Source: Pseudonocardia sp. EC080619-01 (GTDB taxonomy: Bacteria > Actinomycetota > Actinomycetes > Mycobacteriales > Pseudonocardiaceae). From it: DNA of 64,000 nt. The notes under the pieces are model-generated. The model was not told the origin of the DNA and did not search any database. It saw only the letters and a program-made list of their open reading frames with translations. This document shows positions 17,178 to 26,414 of the stretch, one piece after another. The stretch lies in NCBI RefSeq assembly GCF_001420995.1, contig NZ_CP012186.1, positions 31,378 to 95,377 of the forward strand. Reading direction: 5' to 3'. The position numbers were made by a program, and so were the translations under genes. Positions within the stretch are counted from its first letter, which is position 1; each line of letters opens with the position of its first letter.

Positions 17178-17183
17178 GGCTAC
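17178..17183 (-). promoter_or_regulatory. -10-like TAGCCT placed for a leaderless start
   Basis: On the minus strand TAGCCT lies 6 bp before the ATG at 17171, fitting the actinobacterial TANNNT -10 pattern with transcription starting at or next to the start codon. There is no ribosome-binding site in between. The same hexamer precedes the paralogue at 28418. Confidence 0.4.
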
Positions 17184-17392
17184 CGCGTGGCCGTGAGCGA
17201 GCTCGACGGTGACCGAGGTCGGCCGCCGCCTTGGCAAGCAGCCCGGCGCGGGCGGGTCAGCGTTGTTCCAGACCAGCGCCCCGGACGAGATCGTTGATCA
17301 CCTGCCCGACGTGTGCGGGGGTTTGCGGCAATGATCTGGCCGGCGCGAGCGCGGCCGGGCCGGCCCGCCGCCAGGTCCACGACATCCCGAGG

Positions 17393-17419
17393 TGCCTCTC
17401 CACCACCCAGGACGATTCA
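17393..17419 (-). repeat. solo ISA-type terminal end
   Basis: TGCCTCTCCACCACCCAGGA followed by CGATTCA nearly matches the orfA-side end of ISA (GCCTCTCCACCACCCAGGAC, then GGTTCA), with one mismatch in the terminal repeat. No transposase is attached on either side. Probably the scar of an excision or deletion. Confidence 0.6.
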
Positions 17420-17490
17420 TAGACGGCGGTCAGGTCCTCGATCACCTGTGCCTGCTGAGCGACCAACACGAGGAGCTCCTCGCGTGACAC
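17420..17490 (-). pseudogene. IS66-type transposase N-terminal scrap
   Basis: From GTG 17490 the translation VSREELLVLVAQQAQVIEDL resembles the first residues of IS66 transposases. It is cut at 17419 by the solo ISA end. Confidence 0.4.
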
Positions 17491-17659
17491 CCCCGACCCG
17501 GACACCGCACATGAGGACACCGCAGCCACCGGGTCACGCACCGACACGCCGCAAGATCACCCGGCTCAGGACCTGAATGGCTACCATACAAGTTGGCGGT
17601 TCACAGAGAAACACCCCCCGGGTGGTTTGGGGTGTTGGTCGGCCGGGCATCCTTTGGTG

Positions 17660-18793
17660 ATGGTCGACGACGATGATCTCCTCGCTCGGTATGCGGTGTT
17701 GAAGGGTGATGTTGTGGAGTTCGCTCTGCAACCGCGGTTCTCTCGCCGGTTCCGCGAGTTCCTCGCAGGGAGTTGGGTTCCGGATGGTGTCGGGGACGAG
17801 ATCGCGATCATCGACCGGTTCGTCCAGCAGTACCGGTGGCCTGACGGGCGGACGGTGATCGACCGGTTCCTTGCCGAGCGTCCCGATATCGTCGGTGCCG
17901 AACGCGAGCACCTGCTGGGCTGGCGTGACGTCGTCGAGGGCGTCTTCGAGATCGACAGACACGACAGAGGGGGTGTCTGCACCTGCAACCTCGTCGACGC
18001 TTTGGGCTATCGGCTGCTCAGCAACCTGGGTCCGGTCTTGTTCGCAGAGATCCCGGACGGCTCGTTTCTGAGTGCTCGAGTTGTTCCGCTCAGTACAGAT
18101 CGGGGTACGGAATGGGTGCTCAGTGGGAGCATGCAGGTTTACTCACCGGCCGAGCGCGGGGCGGCGCTGGACATGGCTGTCGAGCTCGCGCTGGCCCGAC
18201 CTGATCTGGTGCTCCGGAACCCGGAGCTACGGGACCGAGCAGTGGAGATCACCGCACAAGCTCACCGCAGATTCGTCGAGTATTTCGGCGCAGATCTTGT
18301 CGTCCTTGACGTCGCAGCGGCCATCGACCACATCACCGACTACCTGACACCATGGGCCGGTGACACCGGCATGGCGGCCACGCTGGCCACCGAGTACCTC
18401 GCGCCGTTGCGTGGCGACATCATTACCGTCGGGTTGGTCAGCGACGAGTTGGGGGGGCTTGCTGTCCTGGGTGACCTCGGTTTGGCCGTCGCGGTGTTCG
18501 ACGACCCGGTGCTGGCCCGGCAACCTCGCTACCGGCAACTGCTCAAGGGCTACCTCGGCGACGACGCGATCGGTGCGTTCCCGCTACGCCGCCTCGCCGA
18601 GCGTGACCCCGTGAAGGCCAGCACCGTGTTTCGCACGATCACCGGGCGGCCGTACTTTCGCTGGGATATCGACGGTGAAACGCTGTTACGTACGCACAAG
18701 CCTGACTCCTTCACCGGTGACCCCGGGATGACCGTACTCAATGACACTCTCGCTACTCAGCTCCGCGCCAGGACCGAACCTCGGATCAAGTAA
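17660..18793 (+). CDS. conserved hypothetical protein (377 aa)
   Basis: Start chosen at ATG 17660 (MVDDDDLLARYAVLKGDVVE); an earlier in-frame start would add 11 residues. Soluble, no membrane segments. Notable blocks: FLAGSWVPDGVGDEIAIIDR, LPDGRT-like WPDGRTVIDRF, LLGWRDVVEGVFEI, a Cys pair VCTCNLVDALGY and SFLSARVVPL. It resembles an actinobacterial family of hypothetical proteins without assigned function. Stands alone with its own intergenic regions; the downstream two-component system begins 212 bp later. Confidence 0.55.
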   Translation: MVDDDDLLARYAVLKGDVVEFALQPRFSRRFREFLAGSWVPDGVGDEIAIIDRFVQQYRWPDGRTVIDRFLAERPDIVGAEREHLLGWRDVVEGVFEIDRHDRGGVCTCNLVDALGYRLLSNLGPVLFAEIPDGSFLSARVVPLSTDRGTEWVLSGSMQVYSPAERGAALDMAVELALARPDLVLRNPELRDRAVEITAQAHRRFVEYFGADLVVLDVAAAIDHITDYLTPWAGDTGMAATLATEYLAPLRGDIITVGLVSDELGGLAVLGDLGLAVAVFDDPVLARQPRYRQLLKGYLGDDAIGAFPLRRLAERDPVKASTVFRTITGRPYFRWDIDGETLLRTHKPDSFTGDPGMTVLNDTLATQLRARTEPRIK

Positions 18794-19005
18794 TAACCCA
18801 CGAGAGGCGAGGCAGCAAGTCCCAGAGCTTGCAATGCTGATTAAGACGAACCAGCCGGGTCTGCTCGCCCGGGAGGCCTCGTCCAGTCGCGAAATCACCG
18901 GCATCAATGGAATCAATGGATTTGACGCTGATTGAGGTTCCGCCAAGGTGGGGCTATTTGGGTTAGGGCACCTGTGGTGAATGATCGTAATGAAATGGAT
19001 ATGAG

Positions 19006-19668
19006 ATGCGGCTTCTGCTGGTCGAGGACGATCTGATGATGTTGGAGGCGTTGCAGACGGGATTGCGTCGGCAGGGTCTCGCGGTAGACACCGCGACCGA
19101 TGGTCTCTCTGCCGTCGATATGGTATTGACCAATGATTACGATGTGATTCTTCTCGATCGCGATATCCCTGGGATGCATGGCGATGCTGTTTGCGCAGTG
19201 ATTGTGGAGAATCGTCCGCAGTGTCGGATCATGATGGTTACGGCGGCCGGTCGACTATCAGACAGGGTTACTGGCTTGCGAATAGGATCTGATGATTATC
19301 TCATCAAACCATTCGATCTTCCGGAACTCTACGCACGTATTCACGCGCTCATGCGGCGAGGGGTTCAAGCACTTCCCCCGGTACTGCGCTGCGGGGATCT
19401 GACTCTAGATCCATCACGCCGGCGGGTTGACCGTGCCGGAGAGCCTGTGAACCTGGCGCCGAAGGAGTTCGCAGTCCTGGAGCTGCTGATCCGCTCCGAC
19501 GGCGCGACTGTCAGTGCTGAAACTCTGTTGGAGAAGGCGTGGGATGCTTATGCCGACCCGTTCACCAACGCGGTCCGTATCACGGTGTCCACACTACGCC
19601 GCAAGCTGGGGGACCCGCCGATCATTAAAACGGTCGTTGGTGTAGGCTATCGTATAGACAGCAGATGA
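19006..19668 (+). CDS. OmpR/PhoB-family response regulator
   Basis: 220 residues. Receiver domain with acidic pocket VEDD, phosphoacceptor Asp in VILLDRDIPG, switch residue in MMVTAAG and Lys in YLIKPFD. Residues about 125-218 form a winged helix (EFAVLELLIRSDGATVSAET, then NAVRITVSTLRRKLG and VGVGYRI). Its end overlaps the kinase start by 4 bp. The gene pair is visibly less GC-rich than its surroundings, suggesting separate acquisition. Confidence 0.93.
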   Translation: MRLLLVEDDLMMLEALQTGLRRQGLAVDTATDGLSAVDMVLTNDYDVILLDRDIPGMHGDAVCAVIVENRPQCRIMMVTAAGRLSDRVTGLRIGSDDYLIKPFDLPELYARIHALMRRGVQALPPVLRCGDLTLDPSRRRVDRAGEPVNLAPKEFAVLELLIRSDGATVSAETLLEKAWDAYADPFTNAVRITVSTLRRKLGDPPIIKTVVGVGYRIDSR

Positions 19669-20891
19669 GGATTGTAGCTCGAAGGCGGTTGTCGGTACGC
19701 ACCCGGTTAACTCTCCTCACTGCCTCAGGGGTACTCATCTGCGGAGCGATATTGCTCGCCGGAGTCTATCTGCTGATGAGGTTCGTGCCGAACTACATGA
19801 TCATCGATGCCGCTCATGGAGTCAGGAGCACGAACCCTCTCGCCGAGGTTACCGCCCCTTTAGCTGCCCCGGTGGGGCCCGCAGCTATCGTGCCACGGGT
19901 CGACGAGGTATCGAGTATCGCCCTCATATCCAGCGAGGATGACGTCCTCGCCAACCTCGCGATGTTCTCAGTTCTGTCACTGACGGGGCTGGCTGTCCTG
20001 TCCCTGCTGGTGGGGTGGCTGATCGTAGGCCGGATCCTCTCCCCCGTACGCCGGATGACCAAGGCCACCGAGCAAATGTTGCGTGATCCCACGCTACGAC
20101 GAGCACTCAATGACGACGGCCGGGACGACGAATTCTCCCGCCTCGCTCGCACGATGGATTCCATGGTGTCACGCATCCATGCCAGCGGCGACGCCCATCG
20201 CAGGTTCGCGGCGAACGCCTCACACGAGCTCTCAACACCCCTAGCCGCCACGCGTACCACGATCCAGGTTGCGCTCGAAAAGCCACTAGACGCCGAGATT
20301 CGGGAACTGCTTCTCACACTGTTAGCAAGCAATGAACGCAGCACCGCCACCCTCGCTGCACTGCTCGCATTAACCCGCGCTCAGGACGGCCTCGAGACCA
20401 GCACCAACGTAGAATTTTCGAAGACGATATCAGATTGCCTCGATGCTGCCGAACCTGAAGCGCAGATGCGATCGGTTACGATCTACCGGACACTGGTCCG
20501 AGCACCAGTCCATGGTGATGCCGAACTGCTGACCCTGCTCGTGGACAACCTCATCCGAAATTCGGTCCGCTACAATATCAGTGGAGGGAGAGTCGACGTG
20601 CATCTGGCTACGGCATATGATGAAGTGCGACTTACAGTGGTCAACACCGGTGAGCTGGTAAACGAGGCCGACATCAGCAGGCTGACCGAACCGTTCCAAC
20701 GCGGTCATTCCCGAACCGGGGCGCAGGGCAGCGGATTAGGACTGTCCCTTGTCGCCGCGATCACCGAAGCCCACCACGGCCGCCTGAAAATCACCTCCGG
20801 AAAAAGCGGAGGACTGTCCGTCACGGTAAGTCTTTTCCAACCTAGTCGGGTCTGTAGCAGGAACGGTGGTTCCGGCGTTGGTGGTCAGTAG
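19665..20891 (+). CDS. sensor histidine kinase, 3' end clipped by IS256 remnant
   Basis: 408 residues. Two membrane helices (LLTASGVLICGAILLAGVYL and VLSLTGLAVLSLLVGWLIVG) flank a short extracytoplasmic sensor loop. HAMP (about 135-185) precedes the H-box FAANASHELSTPLAATR, N-box LLVDNLIRNSVRYN and G-box GSGLGLSLVAAI. From about 20848 the sequence is the IS256 end, so the last dozen residues (CSRNGGSGVGGQ) are foreign; all catalytic boxes are intact. Partner of the preceding response regulator; signal unknown. Confidence 0.9.
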   Translation: MRIVARRRLSVRTRLTLLTASGVLICGAILLAGVYLLMRFVPNYMIIDAAHGVRSTNPLAEVTAPLAAPVGPAAIVPRVDEVSSIALISSEDDVLANLAMFSVLSLTGLAVLSLLVGWLIVGRILSPVRRMTKATEQMLRDPTLRRALNDDGRDDEFSRLARTMDSMVSRIHASGDAHRRFAANASHELSTPLAATRTTIQVALEKPLDAEIRELLLTLLASNERSTATLAALLALTRAQDGLETSTNVEFSKTISDCLDAAEPEAQMRSVTIYRTLVRAPVHGDAELLTLLVDNLIRNSVRYNISGGRVDVHLATAYDEVRLTVVNTGELVNEADISRLTEPFQRGHSRTGAQGSGLGLSLVAAITEAHHGRLKITSGKSGGLSVTVSLFQPSRVCSRNGGSGVGGQ

Positions 20892-21060
20892 TGCTCGGCG
20901 GACGGCCAGCGGTCACTGAACGTGACCGCGAAGGCGTTGATCACCGGCTTCCAGCGGATCGTCCACCGTGCACGCCCCCTTCCCGGTCGGGTCGAGGCTG
21001 CGGGTCACAAGATACAGGCATTTCAACGCGGCCGCCTCGCTGGGGAAATGCCCTCGTGCC
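20848..21060 (-). pseudogene. IS256-family transposase C-terminal remnant
   Basis: Minus-strand translation gives ARGHFPSEAAALKCLYLVTR and then, with frame changes, the IS256 C-terminus, close to the intact transposase at 51045-52343 but clearly a different element. The terminal repeat GGGTCTGTAGCAGGAACGG starts at 20848 inside the kinase end. The 5' part is replaced by another IS3 element at 21061. Confidence 0.75.
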
Positions 21061-21111
21061 TGAACCGTCTCAGGTTCGGTGCCGCTTCCTTCCTTGAGGA
21101 GGATGTGGATC

Positions 21112-21423
21112 ATGTCCAAGCGCTACCCGCCCGAGCAGCGTGTCCGGGCCGTGAAGATGGTGCTCGACCACCTCGACGAGTACCGGTCGGTCTACGCGGC
21201 CTGCCAAGCCATCGGCCCGAAGGTCGGCGTCGGGGTCGAGTCGCTGCGCCAGTGGACGGTTCAGGCGCAGGTCGATGCCCAGCAGGTGCCCGGCCCAACG
21301 TCGACTGAGCGGCAGCGGATCAAGGACCTCGAACGTGAGGTTCGGGACCTGAAGGAGGCCAACGAAATTCTCAAGGCCGCGTCGATTTTCTTCGCGAGGG
21401 AACTCGACCCTCGCCACCGCTGA
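21112..21423 (+). CDS. ISB OrfA
   Basis: 103 residues from ATG 21112 (MSKRYPPEQRVRAVKMVLDH), with GAGGAGG upstream. Helix-turn-helix followed by coiled coil (IKDLEREVRDLKEANEIL). Standard IS3 OrfA. Confidence 0.85.
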   Translation: MSKRYPPEQRVRAVKMVLDHLDEYRSVYAACQAIGPKVGVGVESLRQWTVQAQVDAQQVPGPTSTERQRIKDLEREVRDLKEANEILKAASIFFARELDPRHR

Positions 21424-21443
21424 TCAGCCAGTTCATTGACCAG

Positions 21444-22369
21444 ATGCGTGCGTGCAAGTATCGGGTCGAGTCGATCTGCCGCGTGCTCACCGAGCACGGC
21501 ATCCAGGTCGCCCCACGCACGTATCGGAACTGGAAAACTGCGCGCCCATCAGACCGGACAATCACTGACGCGTATCTGACCGATTCACTGCGAGCCACCC
21601 AGAACACGCCGGAAGGCATGTACGGGCGGCGGAAGATGACCGCGCACCTTCGCCGTCAGGGCCACCGTGTGGCGGCCTGCACGGTCGATCGGTTGATGCG
21701 CGACGAGGGCCTGGCCGGGCTGGTCCGGGGCGGTACACACCGCACCACGATCCCCGCTGACCAGGGCGGCCGGCGTGCTCCTGACCTGCTCGACCGGGAC
21801 TTCACCGCACGGCTGCGCCGAACCGGAAGTGGGTCACCGACTTCACCTACTGCCGAACCTGGTCCGGGTTCGTCTACGTCGCGTTCGTGATCGACTGCTT
21901 CTCCCGGGCGATCGTCGGCTGGCACGCCACACAAGTAAAGAACACTGCGATGGTGACCACTGCAGTGAAGATGGCGCTGTGGCGCCGCGACCATGAAGGA
22001 AGGCAGATCGGTGACGGGCTCATTCATCATAGCGACGCCGGATCTCAATATACGTCGATTGCGTTTTCTGAGACTCTCAGTATCGAGGGTATCGCGGCGT
22101 CGATCGGTAGCGTCGGCGACGCCTACGATAATGCACTCGCCGAATCAACTATTGGCCTGTTCAAGACCGAAGTGATCGGCCGAAACAGTCCGTTTCGAGC
22201 ACGCCCCGCCAGGACGATCGACGACGTCGAGTACGCCACCATGGAGTGGGTCGACTGGTACAACCACAGGCGCCTGCACAGTCTCCTCGGCTACGTCCCA
22301 CCCGACGAGTTCGAGACCGCCTACTACGCTCAACAACGGGCACTCCAACCGGAGCCGCCACCAGCATGA
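21444..22369 (+). pseudogene. ISB OrfB transposase, frameshifted
   Basis: N-terminal part (CKYRVESICRVLTEHGIQVA, then DFTARLRR) and C-terminal part (VIDCFSRAIVGWHA, HHSDAGSQYTS, DNALAESTIGLFKTE) lie in different frames. The shift falls at about 21810-21825, where the first catalytic Asp (VTDFTYCRTW) is read only in the second frame. Without repair the element is inactive. Confidence 0.8.
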
Positions 22370-22396
22370 AGCCGGCAACAAACCCGAGACGGTTCA

Positions 22397-22946
22397 TACT
22401 GCGCCCGGACGACGTCGCGCCCGGCGCGGAGGGCCAGGTCGACTACGGCAAGCTCGGAATGTGGGCCGACCCGCAGACGGGCCGGCGGCGGGCGGTGTGG
22501 GCGTTCGTGCTGGCCCTGGCCTGCTCGCGGCACCTGTTCGTGCGCCCGGTGCTGACCATGGATCAGCGGGCCTGGACCCAGGCCCACGTGGACGCGTTCG
22601 CGTTCTTCGACGGCGCCCCGGCCCGGCTGGTGCCGGACAACCTCAAGACCGGCGTTGACCGCCCGGACCTGTATGACCCGCAGCTCAACCGCAGCTATGG
22701 CGAGCTCGCCGAGCACTACGGCGTGCTGATCGACCCGGCCCGGTCACGCAAGCCCCGGGACAAACCGCGGGTCGAACGCCCGATGCCCTATGCCCGCGAC
22801 AGCTTCTGGCGCGGCCGCGAGTTCACCAGCCTGGCCCAGATGCAGGCCGAAGCGTTGCGCTGGTGTGTCGAGGTCGCCGGGACCCGGGCCTGCCGCCCGC
22901 TCGACGGGGCCGCGCCGGGCGCGGTGTTCGCCGCCGTGGAACAGCC
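22397..22946 (+). pseudogene. istA: IS21-family IstA fragment
   Basis: An open middle-to-late piece of an IS21 transposase: EGQVDYGKLGMW holds the first Asp, LVPDNLKTG the second, followed by DPARSRKPRDKPRVERPMPY. Both ends are cut, by ISB at 22396 and ISA copy 2 at 22947. It could belong to the same element as the IstA start at 29772, but the gap between them prevents proof. Confidence 0.8.
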
Positions 22947-22978
22947 TGAACCGTCCTGGGTCTGCGAGAGGCTGAGGT

Positions 22979-23851
22979 TCAGGCCACCGCACCCTGTTGG
23001 GCGATGGATGTAGCGTACACCATTTCTCGTTCGATCGGCGACATATAGTCAATGGAGGAGTGGAGCCTCACACTGTTGTACCAGTGAACCCACTCCGCGG
23101 TCTCTCGCTCCACCTCACGAAGACCGATCCAGTTCCGAGAATGAGCATACGGAACGATGAGCTCTGACTTGTACAGGCCGATCGTGGACTCCATCAGCGC
23201 GTTGTCCAGCGCGTCACCGACGGTGCCGATCGAGCCGGCGATACCAGCCTCGGCGAGTTGCTCGGTGAACGCCAGAGACGTATATTGAGACCCGGCATCC
23301 GAATGATGAATAAGACCCTCGGAGGTGAACTCGCTGATCGCCCGTTGGCGAGTGGACAACGCCTGCGCCAAGGCCCCGGAGACGAGATCGGTGGTCTTAC
23401 TCATCGACGCCTTCCATCCGAGGATTCTGCGGGAGTAGACGTCGGTCACGAACGACACGTAGCAGAACCCGGAGGCGGTCCACACATACGTGAAATCCAC
23501 GACCCACAGCGCATCCGGTCGAGTCGGCGCCGCCCACGCCCGCTTGACCAGGTCAGGATGGCGGGCTGCGCGCTGATCACGGGTCGTCGTGGCCGTGTGG
23601 TGGACCCCGCGGCGCACGCCCTGGATCCCGGCGACACGCATCAATCGGCCCATCTGGTCCCGCCCGACCCGGAGCCCTTCCCGCCGCGCCGCACGCCACA
23701 TCTTCCGCACCCCGTACACACACCTGTTCTTCCGATAGATATCCACAATCCGATTCACCAGATACGCCTCATCCAACTGGCGATCGGTCACCGGCCGGGA
23801 CCGCCAGCGATAATACGTCTGCGGGGCGACCTGCACACCGTGTTCGGACAA
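22979..23851 (-). CDS. ISA copy 2 transposase OrfB
   Basis: Same 290-residue protein as at 1306-2178, with the DDE residues intact. Confidence 0.9.
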   Translation of the reverse strand: MSEHGVQVAPQTYYRWRSRPVTDRQLDEAYLVNRIVDIYRKNRCVYGVRKMWRAARREGLRVGRDQMGRLMRVAGIQGVRRGVHHTATTTRDQRAARHPDLVKRAWAAPTRPDALWVVDFTYVWTASGFCYVSFVTDVYSRRILGWKASMSKTTDLVSGALAQALSTRQRAISEFTSEGLIHHSDAGSQYTSLAFTEQLAEAGIAGSIGTVGDALDNALMESTIGLYKSELIVPYAHSRNWIGLREVERETAEWVHWYNSVRLHSSIDYMSPIEREMVYATSIAQQGAVA

Positions 23852-23910
23852 AACGGCACAGATCGGCTCGACCCCGAAACGGCTTCGATGTTCGTGAACG
23901 AACAGAAGTC

Positions 23911-24243
23911 TTACCTGAGTCGACGGTCCAGCTCCGCCTGCGCGAAAAACGCCGAAGCAGTCTTCAGAATCTCATTCGCCCGCCGCAGCTCGGCATTTTC
24001 TGCACGAAGCCGTCGCAACTCGGCCGCTGCGTCATCGCCACCCGCCGCCGAGCCAACCCCGGAACCGGAATCGCGCTCTTCGGCCTCGACCCAATTGCGG
24101 ATCGTCGCCGGGTTCACATCCAACAGCTCACCGACGTGCCGGCGCGCGGCCAGCTTCGACTCCCCGTGATCACGCAGACGGTCAAGATAGAGGCGGACCG
24201 CGCGGGCACGGGTCTCCTCATCGAACTTCCGAGGTGCTCCCAC
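23911..24243 (-). CDS. ISA copy 2 OrfA
   Basis: Same 110-residue protein as at 2238-2570. Confidence 0.9.
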   Translation of the reverse strand: MGAPRKFDEETRARAVRLYLDRLRDHGESKLAARRHVGELLDVNPATIRNWVEAEERDSGSGVGSAAGGDDAAAELRRLRAENAELRRANEILKTASAFFAQAELDRRLR

Positions 24244-24390
24244 AGCTCCAGTCTCCTTGCTGGATCAGGAGCCTCTCCACCACCCAGGACGGTTCATGCT
24301 GGCCCGTCCGGCGGTCGGGACCGGCCGGGTGCGGCCGGATCAGGTGTGGGGGAGGGGTTGCCGGCGTGGGATGCGGGGTTCATGGGGGCC

Positions 24391-25758
24391 TCACTCCTGG
24401 GGGGCGGTATCGCCGGGCTGGGCGGTGGAATCGGTGGCGGTGGGGCCGGGGCGTCGTTGCGCGGCGCGGGGCCGGGCCCGGCGGGCGCCGGGCGGACGCG
24501 ACGGCTCGATGGTCGGCTCTGCGTCGACGCCGTTGCCGATGTTGTCGGGGTCGGTGTCGGTCGGGTCGAGGTCCTTCTCGGCCGACCGTCCGGTGGTCCG
24601 GCGGCGGGCGCGGGCCAGCTCGGTGCGCAGGTCGGCGAGCTGGGCGGTGTGGCGGGTCTCGGCGTCGGTGAGGCGCTGCTCGCCGTAGGCGCGTTCACGG
24701 TCGACGTCGTGGAGGAGTTGCTCGCGCAGGGCGCTCAGGCTGCTCTCGGCGCCGGCCCGGGCGGCGCGGGACTCCGCGGCCTGCTCCCGGGCCTCGTGCA
24801 GCTCGTCGGCCAGGCGGGCGCGGTCGGTCTCGGTGCGGTCGAGGTCGCGACGGGCCACGGCCAGTTCCGCGGTCAGGTTCGCAGCGATGGTGTCGCGCTC
24901 GGTGGCCAGCTGCTCGGCCCGCTGGCGGGCCGAGGCGAGCTCAGTCTCGGTACGGGAGTGGTCGCGGGTCAGGGCGGCCAGCTCCCCGGTGACCTGCGTG
25001 GTCGCGGTGACGGCGGTGTCGCGTGCGGCGAGCGCGGTGTCCCGCTCGGCGGTGACCGCGTCGAGGTCCGCGCGCATCGCCACCAGCTCGGCAGAGACCT
25101 GCTCGGCCTCGGCGCGGGCTGCGGCCAGCTCGGTGTCGCGCTGGGCGAGGTCGGCGCGGGCGTGAGCGAGTTCGGTGTCGAGGGACGCGCGGGTGGCGAC
25201 GGCGTGGTCGCGTTCGGTCTCGGCGGCGTCGCGGGCGGCGCGTGCCTCGGCGCGGGCCTGGTCTGTCGCGGCCTGGGCGGCGTCGATCTCCGCGCGCGCC
25301 GCCCGTTGTGCGGCGGCGATCTCCGCGGCGACCGCCTCGGGGTCGGCCAGGGTGCCCAGCGCGTCCCGCAGCTCGGTGCCGCCCTCCTCCAGTCGCGCGA
25401 TCAGTGCGGCGACCTGGTCGGTCACCGTCTGCCCGGCCCGGGCGATCGGGCGGGCGAGCGCGTCGTCGGGTTCCCCACGCCGGCGTGCCGGTGTACCGCC
25501 GTCGGCGATCCGCTTGGCGTTGACCCGGTCGTGCATCACCCCGCCCACGACCTGGTAGCAGTACTTCGGCCGCCGTCCCGCCCCGGCGTACTCCATCGAG
25601 TTCGCACAACCACCGGGGAACTGGCACGGCTCCAGATCCGGTCGCTGCAGCCGCGCCCGCCACGGCGCCGCGGCATCGCCAGCGCCGACGGTCTCGGCCG
25701 ACGGTCCCGGCGTGGCGGCGTCGACGGGACCGGGACGTTGCCAGCGGGTCGGGTGCAC
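24391..25758 (-). CDS. long coiled-coil plasmid protein with Cys-rich N-terminus
   Basis: 455 residues from GTG 25758. An N-terminal Cys cluster (CQFPGGCANSMEY, PKYCYQVVGG) suggests a small zinc site, followed by a short linker and about 280 residues of Ala/Glu/Arg-rich coiled coil (residues about 110-385). The tail is disordered and basic (PGARRARPRAAQRRPG). The build recalls KfrA-like plasmid partition or transcription factors, which pair a DNA-binding head with a long coiled coil, but the head here is different. A plasmid maintenance role is inference. Confidence 0.6.
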   Translation of the reverse strand: MHPTRWQRPGPVDAATPGPSAETVGAGDAAAPWRARLQRPDLEPCQFPGGCANSMEYAGAGRRPKYCYQVVGGVMHDRVNAKRIADGGTPARRRGEPDDALARPIARAGQTVTDQVAALIARLEEGGTELRDALGTLADPEAVAAEIAAAQRAARAEIDAAQAATDQARAEARAARDAAETERDHAVATRASLDTELAHARADLAQRDTELAAARAEAEQVSAELVAMRADLDAVTAERDTALAARDTAVTATTQVTGELAALTRDHSRTETELASARQRAEQLATERDTIAANLTAELAVARRDLDRTETDRARLADELHEAREQAAESRAARAGAESSLSALREQLLHDVDRERAYGEQRLTDAETRHTAQLADLRTELARARRRTTGRSAEKDLDPTDTDPDNIGNGVDAEPTIEPSRPPGARRARPRAAQRRPGPTATDSTAQPGDTAPQE

Positions 25759-25863
25759 GCTCCCGGCTGGGCTCCGACGTGGAGTGGCTGTATGCCTGCG
25801 TCGATCGTTAGTTCTGACGAAACGATCCCAACCCGGGGGCCAATTTGAACCTTTACCTTGATC

Positions 25864-25907
25864 ACTGAACCTGCGCGAGGCACTCTTTGTTCAGTTGGTC
25901 CACTGAA
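25864..25907 (+). promoter_or_regulatory. inverted ACTGAAC/GTTCAGT sites before hypothetical gene
   Basis: ACTGAAC at 25864-25870 and its inverse GTTCAGT at 25889-25895, followed by a third half-site ACTGAA at 25902-25907, directly upstream of an AGGAGG ribosome-binding site. Spacing suits an operator or an mRNA hairpin in the leader. Confidence 0.4.
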
Positions 25908-25921
25908 TCTAGGAGGTTGTC

Positions 25922-26362
25922 GTGTCTCTGCCGATCACCGCGATGTTCGACCCGCGCCGGTTGTCCACCGAGGAGCTGCACCGGCTGCGTGATGCCCTGA
26001 CCGCTGAGCTGCAGGGTCGTGACGAGCTCGGTGAGAGCTCGTTGCGACCCGACCAGTTCGAGCGTCTGCTGGCCCGGCTCGGTGACTGCGCTCAGGCCAA
26101 GGCCCTGAGGGCGGCGGCCGCGCAGGACGGCCGGGTGAGCCGGGAGAAGGTGTTCGAGTTCCTCGGGCGCCCGGCAGATGGTCGGCTCAACGGGTTCCGC
26201 AAGCCGATCGACCGCGCTGTGACTGCTTTGGCTGCCGCCGGTGACTTCCCGGTGGTGACCCCGGGCCCGCTCCACGTCGACTACGGCACGGGGGTCTCGG
26301 CGGAGGCGTTCTACGTCCGGGCCGCGGACCTGCCGGCGCTGCGGGCAGCGGTGGGCACCTGA
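25922..26362 (+). CDS. hypothetical plasmid protein (146 aa)
   Basis: GTG start with AGGAGG 7 bp upstream. Soluble and mostly helical: MSLPITAMFDPRRLSTEEL, RLRDALTAELQGRDELGESS, then KVFEFLGRPADGRLNGFRKP. No recognised domain. It is divergent from the coiled-coil gene across an operator-like region, so one of the two may regulate both. Confidence 0.55.
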   Translation: MSLPITAMFDPRRLSTEELHRLRDALTAELQGRDELGESSLRPDQFERLLARLGDCAQAKALRAAAAQDGRVSREKVFEFLGRPADGRLNGFRKPIDRAVTALAAAGDFPVVTPGPLHVDYGTGVSAEAFYVRAADLPALRAAVGT

Positions 26363-26414
26363 CCTGACCACGACACCGGGCACAAGACGCCCATCCGGCG
26401 GGGACAGTGGTGAG

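Larger units (their letters stand above)
21061..22396 (+). mobile_element. ISB, 1336-bp IS3-family element
   Basis: Left end TGAACCGTCTCAGGTTCGGT at 21061; right end ACCCGAGACGGTTCA to 22396, an imperfect inverted repeat. Contains orfA and a frameshifted orfB. Flanks differ (GTGCC left, TACTG right) and belong to two different broken elements (IS256 left, IS21 right), so the junctions arose by recombination or deletion, not a single insertion. Confidence 0.8.
22947..24296 (-). mobile_element. ISA copy 2
   Basis: Same 1350-bp element and orientation as copy 1. Flanks AGCC and TGCT do not match each other, so it lacks a target duplication. Left neighbour is an IS21 scrap, right neighbour a plasmid gene region. 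Confidence 0.93.

Noticed and set aside
20913..21119. Independent small gene of 68 codons
   Set aside because: Its translation is the frame-shifted C-terminus of an IS256 transposase.
24391..25758. Plus-strand 570-codon frame opposite the coiled-coil gene
   Set aside because: Gly/Val/Leu-rich shadow without a start signal; the minus strand has Cys motifs and clear heptads.
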